Assembly (NCBI RefSeq): GCF_013377535.1
Contig: NZ_JABCJE010000008.1
Span: 62,001 to 126,000 of the forward strand
DNA: 64,000 bases
Source: Donghicola mangrovi
GTDB lineage: Bacteria > Pseudomonadota > Alphaproteobacteria > Rhodobacterales > Rhodobacteraceae
Direction: 5' to 3'
Shown here: in pieces, positions 44,366-54,277 of the stretch
How positions within the stretch are numbered: position 1 is the stretch's first letter
Layout: every line of letters starts with the position of its first letter
Notes under the pieces: generated by a model
What the model saw: only the letters and a program-made list of their open reading frames with translations
Database searches by the model: none
What the model was told of the DNA's origin: nothing
Made by a program: the position numbers and the translations under genes

Positions 44366-46663
44366 TTATTCTGCGGCGATGTCGCTCTGATTCAGCATGT
44401 CCCACACCCGCATCGGCGTGAGCGGCATGTCGACCCGAGTCACCCCGCGTGACCACAGGGCGTCCTGCACAGCGTTCGCCACGGCGGCCAAGGCGCCAAC
44501 GGTTCCAGCCTCGCCACAGCCTTTCATGCCCATGGGGTTGCCGGTCGAGGGGACCGCGCGGGTGCTGAACCCGATCCAAGGGCAATCCGCAGCCCGAGGC
44601 ATCGCATAGTCCATAAAGCTGGCCGTCAGCAGCTGGCCATCGGCGTCATAAACGACTCGCTCTGACAGCGCCTGCCCGATCCCTTGGGCGACGCCGCCAT
44701 GCACCTGACCTTCGGCCAGTAGCGGGTTGATCAGGTTGCCGAAGTCATCCACCACCGTGTAGCGATCCACAGAGGTCACGCCGGTTTCGGGGTCAATCTC
44801 GACCTCGGCCACGTGCGCGCCGTTGGGATAGCTGCGGGCGTCCAGCGTTGTGCGGGCCTCGTGGACCAACAGGTCGGTCCGCCCATCGGCGCGGGCCATA
44901 TCGGCCAGCTCCAGCATGGTGGGGGCTAGGTTCGAGCCATCCTTGCGGAACCGCTCGTCATCGAACTGGACATCGGCGGGGTCAAAGCCCTCTTTCTCGG
45001 CCCAATAGGCGCTGAAGGCTTCGATCATGCGGGTGGCCGTGGCCAAGGTCGCCGTATTCTGCGTGGTCACCGAACGCGATCCGCCTGTGCCGCCGCCCGT
45101 GGCGATCAGATCGCTGTCCCCCTGGATCACTGTGATCCGGTCCACGGGTATGCCGGTCTGGTCGCTCAGGAACTGGGCATAGACCGTCTCGTGGCCCTGC
45201 CCGTTCGATTGAGTGCCCACATAGATGCTGGCGGTGCCATCCTCGTTGAACACCACCTTGGCCGTCTCGGACGGATCGCCAAGGATGCTTTCGATGTAAT
45301 AGCACAGTCCCATGCCGCGCAGTTTGCCTGCGGCTTCGCTGGCCGCTTTGCGGGCGGGGAAACCGGCCAGATCGGCCTCTTGGCCCGCGGCATCCAGCAC
45401 CATCCCGAAATCACCCACATCATAGGTTTCTCCGGTGGCCGAGACATAGGGGAAGGCATCCTTGGCAATGAAATTGATGCGCCGCAGTTCCCAAGGATCA
45501 ACCCCCAGCTCACGGGCGGCGCGGTCCATGCAACGCTCCAGCAGATAGATCGCCTCGGGGCGGCCCGCGCCGCGATAGGCATCCACCTGCGTGGTGTTGG
45601 TGTAATAGCCTTCGACGTTCAGCCAGACGGTTTGCACGTCATAGGTGCCCGTCAGAACCTTGGCAAAGAGGGCGGCCTGAATCATTTGCCCGTTTTCCGA
45701 GTTATAGGCCCCCAGATTGCACCGAGTCCGCACGCGATAGGCGATCAGCTTGTTCCCAGCGTCAAAGGCCAGATCGGCCACCGATACCAAGTCGCGCCCC
45801 GCGTTGTCCGACAGCATGGATTCCGTCCGTTCGGCCATCCAGTGCACTGGTCGCCCCAAGGCACGGGCCGCCTGCGCCACCGCGAAATATTCGGGGTAAC
45901 CCATGGCCTTCATGCCGAAGCCGCCACCAACATCTGGGTTGGTCACGCGGATCTGTTCTGGGGCCAGCGCCATTGCCTTGGACAGGTCGCGCTTCATGTT
46001 CCACACGCCTTGGCCGTTGAACGCAAAGTGCAGGCGGGTGCCGTCCCATTCGGCAAAGCAGCCGCGCGGTTCCATCGAGTTCACGATGATGCGGTTATCC
46101 TCGACCTCCAGCGTGACGACTTTGGCGGCGCTTTGGATGGCGGCTTCGGTCGCCGCCTCGTCGCCCGTGGCCCAATCAAAGGCGCGGTTGTCGGGGGCCT
46201 CGGGGTGGATCAGTGGACCGCCAGGCGCATAGTCCAATGACGCAGGCAGTTCGTCATAGTCCAGCACCACCCGTTCGGCGGCATCGCGGGCCTGCTGCAC
46301 CGTGTCCGCAACGATGATCGCGACAGGCTCTCCGACAAAGCGCAAACGATCCTTGGCCAGCATCGGGCGAACGGGCGCGGCGGCACGGCTGCCATCGCGG
46401 TTCTTGGCCACCATTCCGCGCATCGAGATATCCATGCCAGCGGCTTCCAGATCGGCGGCGGTCAGGACGGCGCGCACCCCATCGGCCGCGGCGGCATCGC
46501 TGACATCCAGACCGGTGATCTGCCCGTGGGCCACGGGGCTGCGCACAAACACAGCGCGCAGGGCGCCTTCGGGGGCGATGTCATCCACATAGCGCCCCTC
46601 TCCGGTCAGAAAGCGCAGATCTTCGCGGCGTGTGACCGACTGGCTTTTCCCGAACTTTTCCAT
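44366..46663 (-). CDS. Molybdopterin-binding hydroxylase large subunit (form II CoxL-like), orphan
   Basis: A 765-residue molybdenum hydroxylase large subunit of the xanthine dehydrogenase family. Key segments are SVTRREDLRFLTGEGRYVDD (residues 9-28), GGGFGMKAMGYPEYF (about residue 255) and AYRGAGRPEAIY (about residue 375). The AYRGAGR loop marks the form II group, not true form I CO dehydrogenase (AYxCSFR). ATG at 46663 starts MEKFGKSQS; the longer frame is unsupported. The iron-sulfur and FAD subunits that normally accompany it are not in the neighbouring genes, so its electron partner must be elsewhere. Confidence 0.88.
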   Translation of the reverse strand: MEKFGKSQSVTRREDLRFLTGEGRYVDDIAPEGALRAVFVRSPVAHGQITGLDVSDAAAADGVRAVLTAADLEAAGMDISMRGMVAKNRDGSRAAAPVRPMLAKDRLRFVGEPVAIIVADTVQQARDAAERVVLDYDELPASLDYAPGGPLIHPEAPDNRAFDWATGDEAATEAAIQSAAKVVTLEVEDNRIIVNSMEPRGCFAEWDGTRLHFAFNGQGVWNMKRDLSKAMALAPEQIRVTNPDVGGGFGMKAMGYPEYFAVAQAARALGRPVHWMAERTESMLSDNAGRDLVSVADLAFDAGNKLIAYRVRTRCNLGAYNSENGQMIQAALFAKVLTGTYDVQTVWLNVEGYYTNTTQVDAYRGAGRPEAIYLLERCMDRAARELGVDPWELRRINFIAKDAFPYVSATGETYDVGDFGMVLDAAGQEADLAGFPARKAASEAAGKLRGMGLCYYIESILGDPSETAKVVFNEDGTASIYVGTQSNGQGHETVYAQFLSDQTGIPVDRITVIQGDSDLIATGGGTGGSRSVTTQNTATLATATRMIEAFSAYWAEKEGFDPADVQFDDERFRKDGSNLAPTMLELADMARADGRTDLLVHEARTTLDARSYPNGAHVAEVEIDPETGVTSVDRYTVVDDFGNLINPLLAEGQVHGGVAQGIGQALSERVVYDADGQLLTASFMDYAMPRAADCPWIGFSTRAVPSTGNPMGMKGCGEAGTVGALAAVANAVQDALWSRGVTRVDMPLTPMRVWDMLNQSDIAAE

Positions 46664-46789
46664 ACGCCTGCTCTCCCCCTTATGCGGCCCTGTTTCCAGA
46701 TGTGCAGAGTAGGCGCGGTTTCGCATCTGTCCAGCCCCGTGGCCGCACCGGATGCGCGATACGCCTGTGCGCGAAAGTGGGGTCGGGCG

Positions 46790-47776
46790 TCAGGTGGACT
46801 GCGATTTCAACCAGTCGCTGGGGCTGGCGCCAGACACCCGCAGAAACTCGCGGTTGAAGTTGGATTTGGTGTTGAAGCCCGCGCTCAGCATCGCCTCGGT
46901 CACGGATTTGCCGGCGATCAGGGCGGACTGGGCCTCGGCAATCCGTGCGGCGTTCACATAGCGCGAGACGTTTTCGCCTGTGGCTCTATTGATCGTGCTG
47001 GACAGGGTCTTGGCCGGGACACGCAGTTTGCGGGCTAGTTGGGCGAGCGTCAGGTCGGCGTTCAGATAGGGCTTTTCCTGCGCCATCAGAGTGGTCACGC
47101 GGTGCCACAGCTCTGGGTCCGGGTCCTCTTTTGCGGGTTCGGGCTCTGGCGCGGGGGGCTCTTCGGTCCGGATATAGGGGGACAGGCTGAGCATCCCGAT
47201 CAGTAGCAGGTTACCCACCGAAAACACCGAGATGATCCATGGCCGCAGATGCTGCCAGCCCTGAATTTGCGCCGCCACGATCAGCACATCACTGATGGCC
47301 GAGGCGGTCAGCGCCGCGCCGATCACCACCCAGACCCGCGTAGGCATGTTGCCATGCCCAAGTTGCATCAAGGGCTGCGCGTCGGTCCCGCGCAGGGCGT
47401 GGATCAGGATCGCCAGCCCATAGCCGACAAAGGCACAGGGCAGCAGCAAGTCCACCAGCGCGGGCGCCACCGCCAGCACCAGCAGGGCCGCCAGAGGGAC
47501 AACCCCGTGGATCAGGTCCTTGGGGGACATGCGGCGCACGGCGGTCGATTGATAGGCCAGCCACGCCAGACCGGGGATCATCGCTGCCGTCACCGGTTGC
47601 ACGGGCAGCAGCCACTTGACCCCGTAATGTTGCGCCAGCGCGATGATCATCGCCTGCGCTGCGCAAACCATCAGCAGCAGTGCCAGCATCGAGACTTGCT
47701 GGCGTTCCTGCCACAGACGCAGGGCGGCAAAACTCAGGACGATCGAGACGAAAACGGGAATGGGAAAGGCCGGCAT
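46790..47776 (-). CDS. Membrane-anchored AraC-family regulator
   Basis: A 328-residue protein: about seven hydrophobic segments (residues 1-210), a Pro/Glu-rich linker (PPAPEPEPAKEDPDPEL, about residue 218), then an AraC-type DNA-binding domain (LTLAQLARKLRVPAKTLSST and MLSAGFNTKSNFNREFLRVS) at the C-terminus. A membrane sensor fused to a DNA-binding domain can regulate directly from the membrane. ATG at 47776. It is divergent from the esterase-like gene across 138 bases. Ligand unknown. Confidence 0.88.
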   Translation of the reverse strand: MPAFPIPVFVSIVLSFAALRLWQERQQVSMLALLLMVCAAQAMIIALAQHYGVKWLLPVQPVTAAMIPGLAWLAYQSTAVRRMSPKDLIHGVVPLAALLVLAVAPALVDLLLPCAFVGYGLAILIHALRGTDAQPLMQLGHGNMPTRVWVVIGAALTASAISDVLIVAAQIQGWQHLRPWIISVFSVGNLLLIGMLSLSPYIRTEEPPAPEPEPAKEDPDPELWHRVTTLMAQEKPYLNADLTLAQLARKLRVPAKTLSSTINRATGENVSRYVNAARIAEAQSALIAGKSVTEAMLSAGFNTKSNFNREFLRVSGASPSDWLKSQST

Positions 47777-47914
47777 CGGGAAATGAACTCTGGGGTAATG
47801 ACCCCTCGATAGGCCTAAATCGCGATTTTGGCGACCTAAATCCGGAAAAAGGACGCCAGCGCCCTCGGTTAGGGCCCAGTTGGTGGCATCCACACCATCA
47901 ACGGGACCAACATT

Positions 47915-48928
47915 ATGAAGACCATCCTTTGCACCATCGCCCTTGCAACCGCCGCCAACTGTGCCTCGGCCGAGGGAGCTGGTTTGCGGATCAGTGAACT
48001 GCCCCTGCCCCATCACGACAAGCCCGCCCGCGTGGCGATCTGGTATCCCGCCGAAGGCACCGGCGAGACGACCACCTATGCAGACAGTCCCGTTTTCGTC
48101 GGCGTTCCAGTCCGGCAGGACGCGGCGATCGCGGCAGGCGAACATCCCGTGGTCCTGTTCAGCCACGGGATCGGCGGCACCGACCGCGCTCAGGCTTGGT
48201 TGGGATCGGAATTGGCCAAACGTGGGGCCGTCGTCATCATGGTGAACCACCCCAACTCGACTTGGGGTGATTTCGACATGTCCCAAGGGGTCAAGCACTG
48301 GACCCGCGCGCAGGACCTCTCTGCCGCTTTGGACAGTGTCAGCGCGGCCCCCGAGTTTGCCAACCAACTGGACCTTGGCCACGTCATGGCAGCGGGGTTT
48401 TCCTATGGCGGTTGGACGGCGCTGACCTTGGGTGGGTTAATCGGCAACCACGCGGGGTTTGTCCAGACCTGCGAGGATCAGCGCGCCACGATGGAGGCGT
48501 GCGACATGCTGCTGTCGGACAAAGTGCAAATGCAGGCAGTCGATCCGGCCCTGTGGAACGCGGATTACTCTGATCCCCGTGTCACGCAGGTGGCGGCCAT
48601 TGATCCGGGATTTGTCTGGGGTCTGAACGCGAAAAATGCGGAGGGGCTGGTCGGGGATGTCCAACTGATCGGCTTCGGGGACGCGCAAACGCGGATGTCG
48701 GCGACCAACTTTGAGGACAGCGGGCTGGCAGGGCTGCTGCCCGATGCAACGGTGGTTCAGATGCCTTCGGCGATCCACTTCACGGCCATGCCCGTCTGCA
48801 CGCCCCAAGGTGAGGCGATCCTGAAAGAAGAGCAGGATGATCCCGTCTGCACCGACCCCGAGGGCACGGACCGCGCCGAAATCCATGCTGAGATTGTGGA
48901 TGCACTTGCGCAGCAACTTGGCCTGTAA
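47915..48928 (+). CDS. Secreted dienelactone-hydrolase-like alpha/beta hydrolase
   Basis: A 337-residue hydrolase with a Sec signal (residues 1-20, ending ASA). The alpha/beta-hydrolase fold is shown by VVLFSHGIGG (oxyanion strand, about residue 82), the nucleophile elbow GFSYGGWTA (Ser about residue 164) and a late His in SAIHFTAM (about residue 290). It resembles the predicted dienelactone hydrolase / platelet-activating-factor acetylhydrolase-like group. Periplasmic esterase activity is likely; substrate unknown. Confidence 0.85.
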   Translation: MKTILCTIALATAANCASAEGAGLRISELPLPHHDKPARVAIWYPAEGTGETTTYADSPVFVGVPVRQDAAIAAGEHPVVLFSHGIGGTDRAQAWLGSELAKRGAVVIMVNHPNSTWGDFDMSQGVKHWTRAQDLSAALDSVSAAPEFANQLDLGHVMAAGFSYGGWTALTLGGLIGNHAGFVQTCEDQRATMEACDMLLSDKVQMQAVDPALWNADYSDPRVTQVAAIDPGFVWGLNAKNAEGLVGDVQLIGFGDAQTRMSATNFEDSGLAGLLPDATVVQMPSAIHFTAMPVCTPQGEAILKEEQDDPVCTDPEGTDRAEIHAEIVDALAQQLGL

Positions 48929-48941
48929 CAGGCAGCGGATC

Positions 48942-48965
48942 GGGGGCGCGTTTCAAGGCGCCCCC
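48942..48965. terminator. Stem-loop between convergent genes
   Basis: GGGGGCGC (48942-48949) and GCGCCCCC (48958-48965) form a perfect 8-bp stem with an 8-base loop, 13 bases after the hydrolase stop and 8 bases before the convergent stop. No T-run is present on either side. Confidence 0.4.
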
Positions 48966-48973
48966 TGAAAACC

Positions 48974-49636
48974 TTAGGGGGTCAGCAACCGCTCATAATC
49001 CCCGCGAACATGCAGGGTGAAGGTCACGTCTTGGTCGGTGCGATTGCGCCAGTACCAGCCGTGGTTCCCGTCAAAGGCGGCGGTCAGAACGCCCGATTGG
49101 CCGGGCTGGTTGCGGCCCTGTTCATAGCTGATCTCGCCGCCGCCGTCCCCGTGCATGTCATAGTTGAGCAGCCCGCCATTCGCCGTCCACTCAAAGGTCG
49201 CCTGCTGGCCTTCGGTCATTTTCAGCTTGGCCTCGATGCTGTCCTCTGGCTCCAGCGTGAAGCTCCAGGTGTCGTGCCATTCCGAAGCCTCGGCTGGCGC
49301 GACATTTTCAGTCACAGCAACGCCGCCACTCGCAACCAGCGCGGCCAGTTGGGCTTCGATCGCGTCGAGCCGATTCAGGATTTGCGGATCGGTCACGGGC
49401 TTGGTCTTTTCGGCCTCTGCCTCGGCATAAAGACCCTGCTTGATCTCTCCCATTTTGGTCAGGCCCATGGTGCGGCCAAGGCCGGTCGGGTCGATGCCGT
49501 ATTCGGCGGGCAGCCAGAACACCGTCAGGATCACCCCCGCCGCAACAGCCGCGCCAAGGGTAGCGCGGATCAGGCTGCCGCCCGAGGCATTTACGCCGCG
49601 AATATGGCCGGAGGCATCGAATTGGGTCTTGGTCAT
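48974..49636 (-). CDS. Membrane-anchored periplasmic protein of unknown function
   Basis: A 220-residue protein with one N-terminal membrane helix (about residues 24-43) and a short acidic coil (residues 70-100); the C-terminal 110 residues form a beta-rich domain with DTWSFTLEPEDSIEAKLKM and NHGWYWRNRTDQDVTFTL. Proteins like this are found beside HupE/UreJ-type genes, as here (18 bases apart), and are often called transmembrane anchor proteins. Function unknown; probably works with its neighbour. Confidence 0.75.
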   Translation of the reverse strand: MTKTQFDASGHIRGVNASGGSLIRATLGAAVAAGVILTVFWLPAEYGIDPTGLGRTMGLTKMGEIKQGLYAEAEAEKTKPVTDPQILNRLDAIEAQLAALVASGGVAVTENVAPAEASEWHDTWSFTLEPEDSIEAKLKMTEGQQATFEWTANGGLLNYDMHGDGGGEISYEQGRNQPGQSGVLTAAFDGNHGWYWRNRTDQDVTFTLHVRGDYERLLTP

Positions 49637-49654
49637 CGTCTTGTCCTGTCAGGT

Positions 49655-50389
49655 TCAGGCAACAATCAGACCGGCGATCTGATAGCCCATCAGGGCAAAA
49701 CCGGCGGTCATCATGGCAACGTTCACGGCATAGGCCTGCCGCGCAAAAGAAGGCGTGGCGCGCCAACGGGTCATCACGATCAGGATCGCGGACAAAGCCA
49801 TCAGTTGCCCAATCTCGACCCCGACATTGAAGGCCAGAAGGTTCGGCCACAGCCCCTCGGGCGAGATGTTGTAATCACGGATCTTGGACGACAGGCCGAA
49901 CCCGTGCAGGAAGCCGAACACCAGCGTCGCGATCTTGGTGTTGGGCTGCACTCCGAACCATGTGCGAAAGGCCCCCAGATTATCCAGCGCCTTGTAGACC
50001 ACAGAAAACCCGATGATCGCGTCGATGATGTAGCTGTTGATCCCGAAGTTGAACCAAACCCCCGCCAGCATCGTGGTAGAATGGCCGATGGCGAAAAGGG
50101 TCACGTAAATGGCGATCTCCTTCATCCCGTATAGGAAAAAGATCACCCCGAGCAGGAACAGAATGTGGTCGTAGCCCGTCACCATATGCTTGGCGCCAAG
50201 GTAGAGGAACGGGATCAGGTTCACGCCCGTCACCTCTTTGATATAGCCCTTGTCCCCCAGCGTGACCGCGTGGGCCATGGCGCTATCGGCCCAGAAGAGC
50301 AGCGAGATGGCCGCCAACACGCAGAACACCCGACTGGCCAGCACAGCCGAGAGGGCATTGGCCGCGGCGGGTTTGGTGGGTGCTCTCAT
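49655..50389 (-). CDS. HupE/UreJ-type membrane protein
   Basis: A 244-residue inner-membrane protein with a signal-like first helix ending at SAMA before HAVTLGDKGY and about six further helices. The segments GAKHMVTGYDHILFLLGVIFF and FAIGHSTTMLAG with conserved His and Asp, and FGFLHGFGLSS, fit HupE/UreJ proteins, which take up nickel or other divalent metals. No hydrogenase or urease genes are near, so the metal is not assignable. First gene of a two-gene unit. Confidence 0.82.
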   Translation of the reverse strand: MRAPTKPAAANALSAVLASRVFCVLAAISLLFWADSAMAHAVTLGDKGYIKEVTGVNLIPFLYLGAKHMVTGYDHILFLLGVIFFLYGMKEIAIYVTLFAIGHSTTMLAGVWFNFGINSYIIDAIIGFSVVYKALDNLGAFRTWFGVQPNTKIATLVFGFLHGFGLSSKIRDYNISPEGLWPNLLAFNVGVEIGQLMALSAILIVMTRWRATPSFARQAYAVNVAMMTAGFALMGYQIAGLIVA

Positions 50390-50548
50390 TGATTGACCTT
50401 TGTGCGTTGTGGCAGGGGGCTTTGGACCCGCACCTCAATCCCAGTGCATTGCTTTGGCGATATCATCGCGAAATCAGCGCCTTGGAACGAGGTCTACATT
50501 GGTCGAATTGCGGCTCTCGGAAGGCCGGTATTCCGCTGCGATCCGTGC

Positions 50549-51670
<1,122 letters not shown>

Positions 51671-51727
51671 GGTCTGTCCAGTTTTCTGAAAGAAGGGGCT
51701 GGAACCCATGGCTCCGACAGGGGGAAA

Positions 51728-52422
51728 TCAGGCCTCGGGGATATCGCGCCCGAAGGTTTCAAGTGTGACATCGTCGGGCACGGGGCCGCCGCTCTGGCCG
51801 GTTTCCAACCCGTTGATCGCGGTCATCTCAGCCTCGGTCAGGGCAAAGTCGAAGATATCCAAGTTTTCGGCGATGCGCGCAGGTTTCACGGATTTGGGGA
51901 TGATCCCACGCCGCTCTTGGACGTGCCAGCCCAGCATGATTTGCGCGGCGGATTTCCCGTGGGCCTTGGCGATGCTCAGGATCACCGGATCGTCCAGCGT
52001 GCTGCGCCCCGTTCCGCGATAGAAGGTGATGCCGCCAATGGGCGACCACGCTTGGGTCAGGATGCCGTGGGCGGCGTTGATGCCTTGAACGTCGCGCTGC
52101 TGGAAATAGGGGTGCACCTCAATCTGCTCCACCCCCAGTTTGCCGCGCTTTTGGCAAAGCTGTGCAGGGTCTCGTCGTAGCCGAAGTCATTGATCCATAT
52201 CTTGGTTTCGATAAAGACCTGATCGCGCGGCAGGCCCGCGGCCTTGATCGCCTGACCGACCTCTCGCTCGTTGCCATAGACCGCAGCGGTGTCGATCAGC
52301 GGGTACCCAAGGCGCAGGGCCTCGGACACGGCGGCTTCGGTTTCTGCGGGGGGTGTCTGAAAAACGCCCAAGCCGAATTGGGGCATAAAGACGCCGTTTT
52401 TCAAAGTTACATGCGGGATCAT
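51728..52422 (-). pseudogene. Aldo/keto reductase pseudogene (frameshift and internal deletion)
   Basis: The N-terminal part in one frame (from ATG 52422) has FGLGVFQTPPAETEA, IDTAAVYGNEREVG and IETKIWINDFGYDETLHSFA; the C-terminal part in another frame has EQIEVHPYFQQRDVQG, AWSPIGG and IPKSVKPARIAENLDIFDF. The frames join near 52145: AAAAGCGCGGCAAACTG would read KSAGKL with one more G, so one base is missing. In addition about 50 codons between the KLGVDQI and NQIEVHP regions of the family are absent, perhaps deleted between these similar stretches. Intact relatives of the 2,5-diketogluconate-reductase type have about 280 residues; only about 231 codons remain. Confidence 0.85.
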
Positions 52423-52471
52423 GGTGCATTCCTTTCGTATGAGCGGAATGTAAGGCATGGCCCCTACCTCG

Positions 52472-52489
52472 ATAATCCGGCATAATCCG
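52472..52489. promoter_or_regulatory. Direct repeat in front of LysR gene
   Basis: ATAATCCG occurs at 52472-52479 and 52482-52489, exactly 10 bases (one helical turn) apart, in the 93-base divergent region between the reductase pseudogene and the LysR gene. It is a candidate regulator site. Confidence 0.35.
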
Positions 52490-52515
52490 AATAGGTTTTT
52501 GCGTCAGGAGCATAA

Positions 52516-53403
52516 ATGCGATCCGATCTGGTGGCCTTGCAGGCGTTTATCGAGGTGGCGCGGGACAACAGCTTTACCAAGGCGGCGGCGCGACTGGGGC
52601 TCGCGCAATCCTCGCTCAGTCGGACGATCCGCGATCTGGAAGAGAGCCTTGGCGTGCGTTTGTTCAGCCGCACAACGCGGAGCGTGTCCCTGACAGATGC
52701 GGGCGAACGGCTGCTACGCACCGCGGCCCCCCGTCTGGCCGAGATCGCCGCAGAGATGTCGGCGCTGACCGAAATGCAAAGCAAACCAGCGGGTCTGGTG
52801 CGGATCACCTGCTCGGAGATGGCGGCGCGGCTGATCTGGGGCAAGCTGTCCACGGTCATGCACGATTACCCCGATATCACGGTCGAACTTTTTACCGACC
52901 ACAGCTTTACCGACATCGCCGCCGAGCGGTTCGATGCGGGCGTCCGCTTGGGCGAAAGTCTGGAAAAGGATATGATCGCGGTGCGGATCGGGCCAGATGA
53001 GCGGCTGATCCCCGTGGGGGCGCCGTCCTATTTCGCGCAGTATCCGGTGCCGATTGTGCCGCAGGATTTGACTGCCCATCGCTGCATCAACCTGCGCCTC
53101 GAAACCCGAGGCGAGATTTACGCGTGGGAGTTCGAAAAGGACGGTCGTCCCTTGCGTATCCGCGTCGAAGGGCCTTGGATTTTCAACAGCGTAGAGCCGA
53201 CTGTTCAAGCGGCCCTTGCGGGCTACGGGATTGCGTTTGTCCCCGAACATGAGGTGCTGGAGCACTTGCAGAGCGTTGAATTGATCGCGGTGCTCGACGA
53301 TTGGTGCCAACCCTTTACCGGTTTTCATCTGTACTACCCCAGCCGGCGGCAGAACTCGGCGGCGTTCGAAATTGTGGTGAACGCGCTGCGGCATCGGGGC
53401 TGA
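52516..53403 (+). CDS. LysR-family transcriptional regulator
   Basis: A 295-residue regulator. The helix-turn-helix is SFTKAAARLGLAQSSLSRTI (residues 20-39), followed by LEESLGVRLFSRTTRSVSLT, and the effector domain has FDAGVRLGESLEKDMIAVRI near residue 140, as in regulators of small oxidoreductase genes. It is divergent from the broken aldo/keto reductase gene, its likely former target. It appears intact. Confidence 0.92.
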   Translation: MRSDLVALQAFIEVARDNSFTKAAARLGLAQSSLSRTIRDLEESLGVRLFSRTTRSVSLTDAGERLLRTAAPRLAEIAAEMSALTEMQSKPAGLVRITCSEMAARLIWGKLSTVMHDYPDITVELFTDHSFTDIAAERFDAGVRLGESLEKDMIAVRIGPDERLIPVGAPSYFAQYPVPIVPQDLTAHRCINLRLETRGEIYAWEFEKDGRPLRIRVEGPWIFNSVEPTVQAALAGYGIAFVPEHEVLEHLQSVELIAVLDDWCQPFTGFHLYYPSRRQNSAAFEIVVNALRHRG

Positions 53404-53506
53404 CGGACTGCCCTGCGGTGCCGGTCTGTTGGGCAACAGGCCATATGCGGGTAGTTGCAGCCGGATTTTGATTGCGCAGCGACCGGAGCCGAGCTGACAT
53501 AAGGTC

Positions 53507-54265
53507 ATGACAGATTTTGACCCCGAGCGTTTCGCCGTTATCGCCGACATCCATAGCAACTCTGACGCGCTAGAGGCGGTGCTGGGGGATATTGCCGATC
53601 AAGGGATCGACAGCATCGTAAACCTTGGGGACCACCTGAGTGGACCTATGGCCGCGCGGGAAACTGCAGAGGTTCTGATGGCCTCTGGCATGCGCTGCAT
53701 CAGGGGCAATCACGACCGCTGGCTGCTGGAGCAAGCGCCCGAAGACATGGGCTCCATCGACCGGGTCGCCTTTGATCAACTAGAGCAGCGCCATCTGGAC
53801 TGGCTGCGCAGCCTGCCCCCGACCATGCAGCTGACGGACGATATCTTTGCCTGCCACGGCACGCCGACCAGCGACACGACCTATTGGATGGAGGCGGTGT
53901 CCCCTCAGCGCGATGTCCTGCCAAAGCCACGCGCCGACGTCGCGGCAGAGGCCACGGGGATCAAAGCGAGCCTTTTGCTGTGCGGGCACACGCACTTGCC
54001 GCGCCGGATGGATTTGCCCGACGGCCGGGTCGTTCTGAACCCGGGCAGTGTGGGCTGCCCCGCCTATTTCGACGATACCCCAGTCTATCATCTGGTCCAG
54101 ACCGGCACCGGCGCCGCGTGCTATGCGGTGGTCCAGAAGGGACGGCACGGTTGGGCGACGGCCTTTCGGCATGTGCCCTATGATCCGCGCCGCATGATCG
54201 AGATGGCCAAGGCCGCCGATCATCCCCATTGGGAACCCCGGCTGACCTCGGGCTGGGTCGACTAG
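53507..54265 (+). CDS. Metallophosphoesterase (YfcE/calcineurin-like)
   Basis: A 252-residue cytoplasmic metal-dependent phosphoesterase. Metal-binding motifs in order: IADIHSNSDAL (D and H, about residue 12), NLGDHLSGP (about residue 38), IRGNHDRW (about residue 66), CHGTP (about residue 113) and CGHTHLPRR (about residue 161). These are the complete calcineurin-type set. TAAGG precedes the ATG. Substrate could be a phosphodiester or a protein phosphate; not resolved. Confidence 0.9.
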   Translation: MTDFDPERFAVIADIHSNSDALEAVLGDIADQGIDSIVNLGDHLSGPMAARETAEVLMASGMRCIRGNHDRWLLEQAPEDMGSIDRVAFDQLEQRHLDWLRSLPPTMQLTDDIFACHGTPTSDTTYWMEAVSPQRDVLPKPRADVAAEATGIKASLLLCGHTHLPRRMDLPDGRVVLNPGSVGCPAYFDDTPVYHLVQTGTGAACYAVVQKGRHGWATAFRHVPYDPRRMIEMAKAADHPHWEPRLTSGWVD

Positions 54266-54277
54266 CCGCAAAACGCC

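Noticed and set aside
44366-46663. True carbon-monoxide dehydrogenase (form I CoxL)
   Set aside because: The active-site loop reads AYRGAGR, not AYxCSFR, and the other Cox subunits are missing.
49655-50389. Hydrogenase- or urease-linked nickel permease
   Set aside because: HupE/UreJ fold is likely, but there is no hydrogenase or urease gene in the window to support that link.
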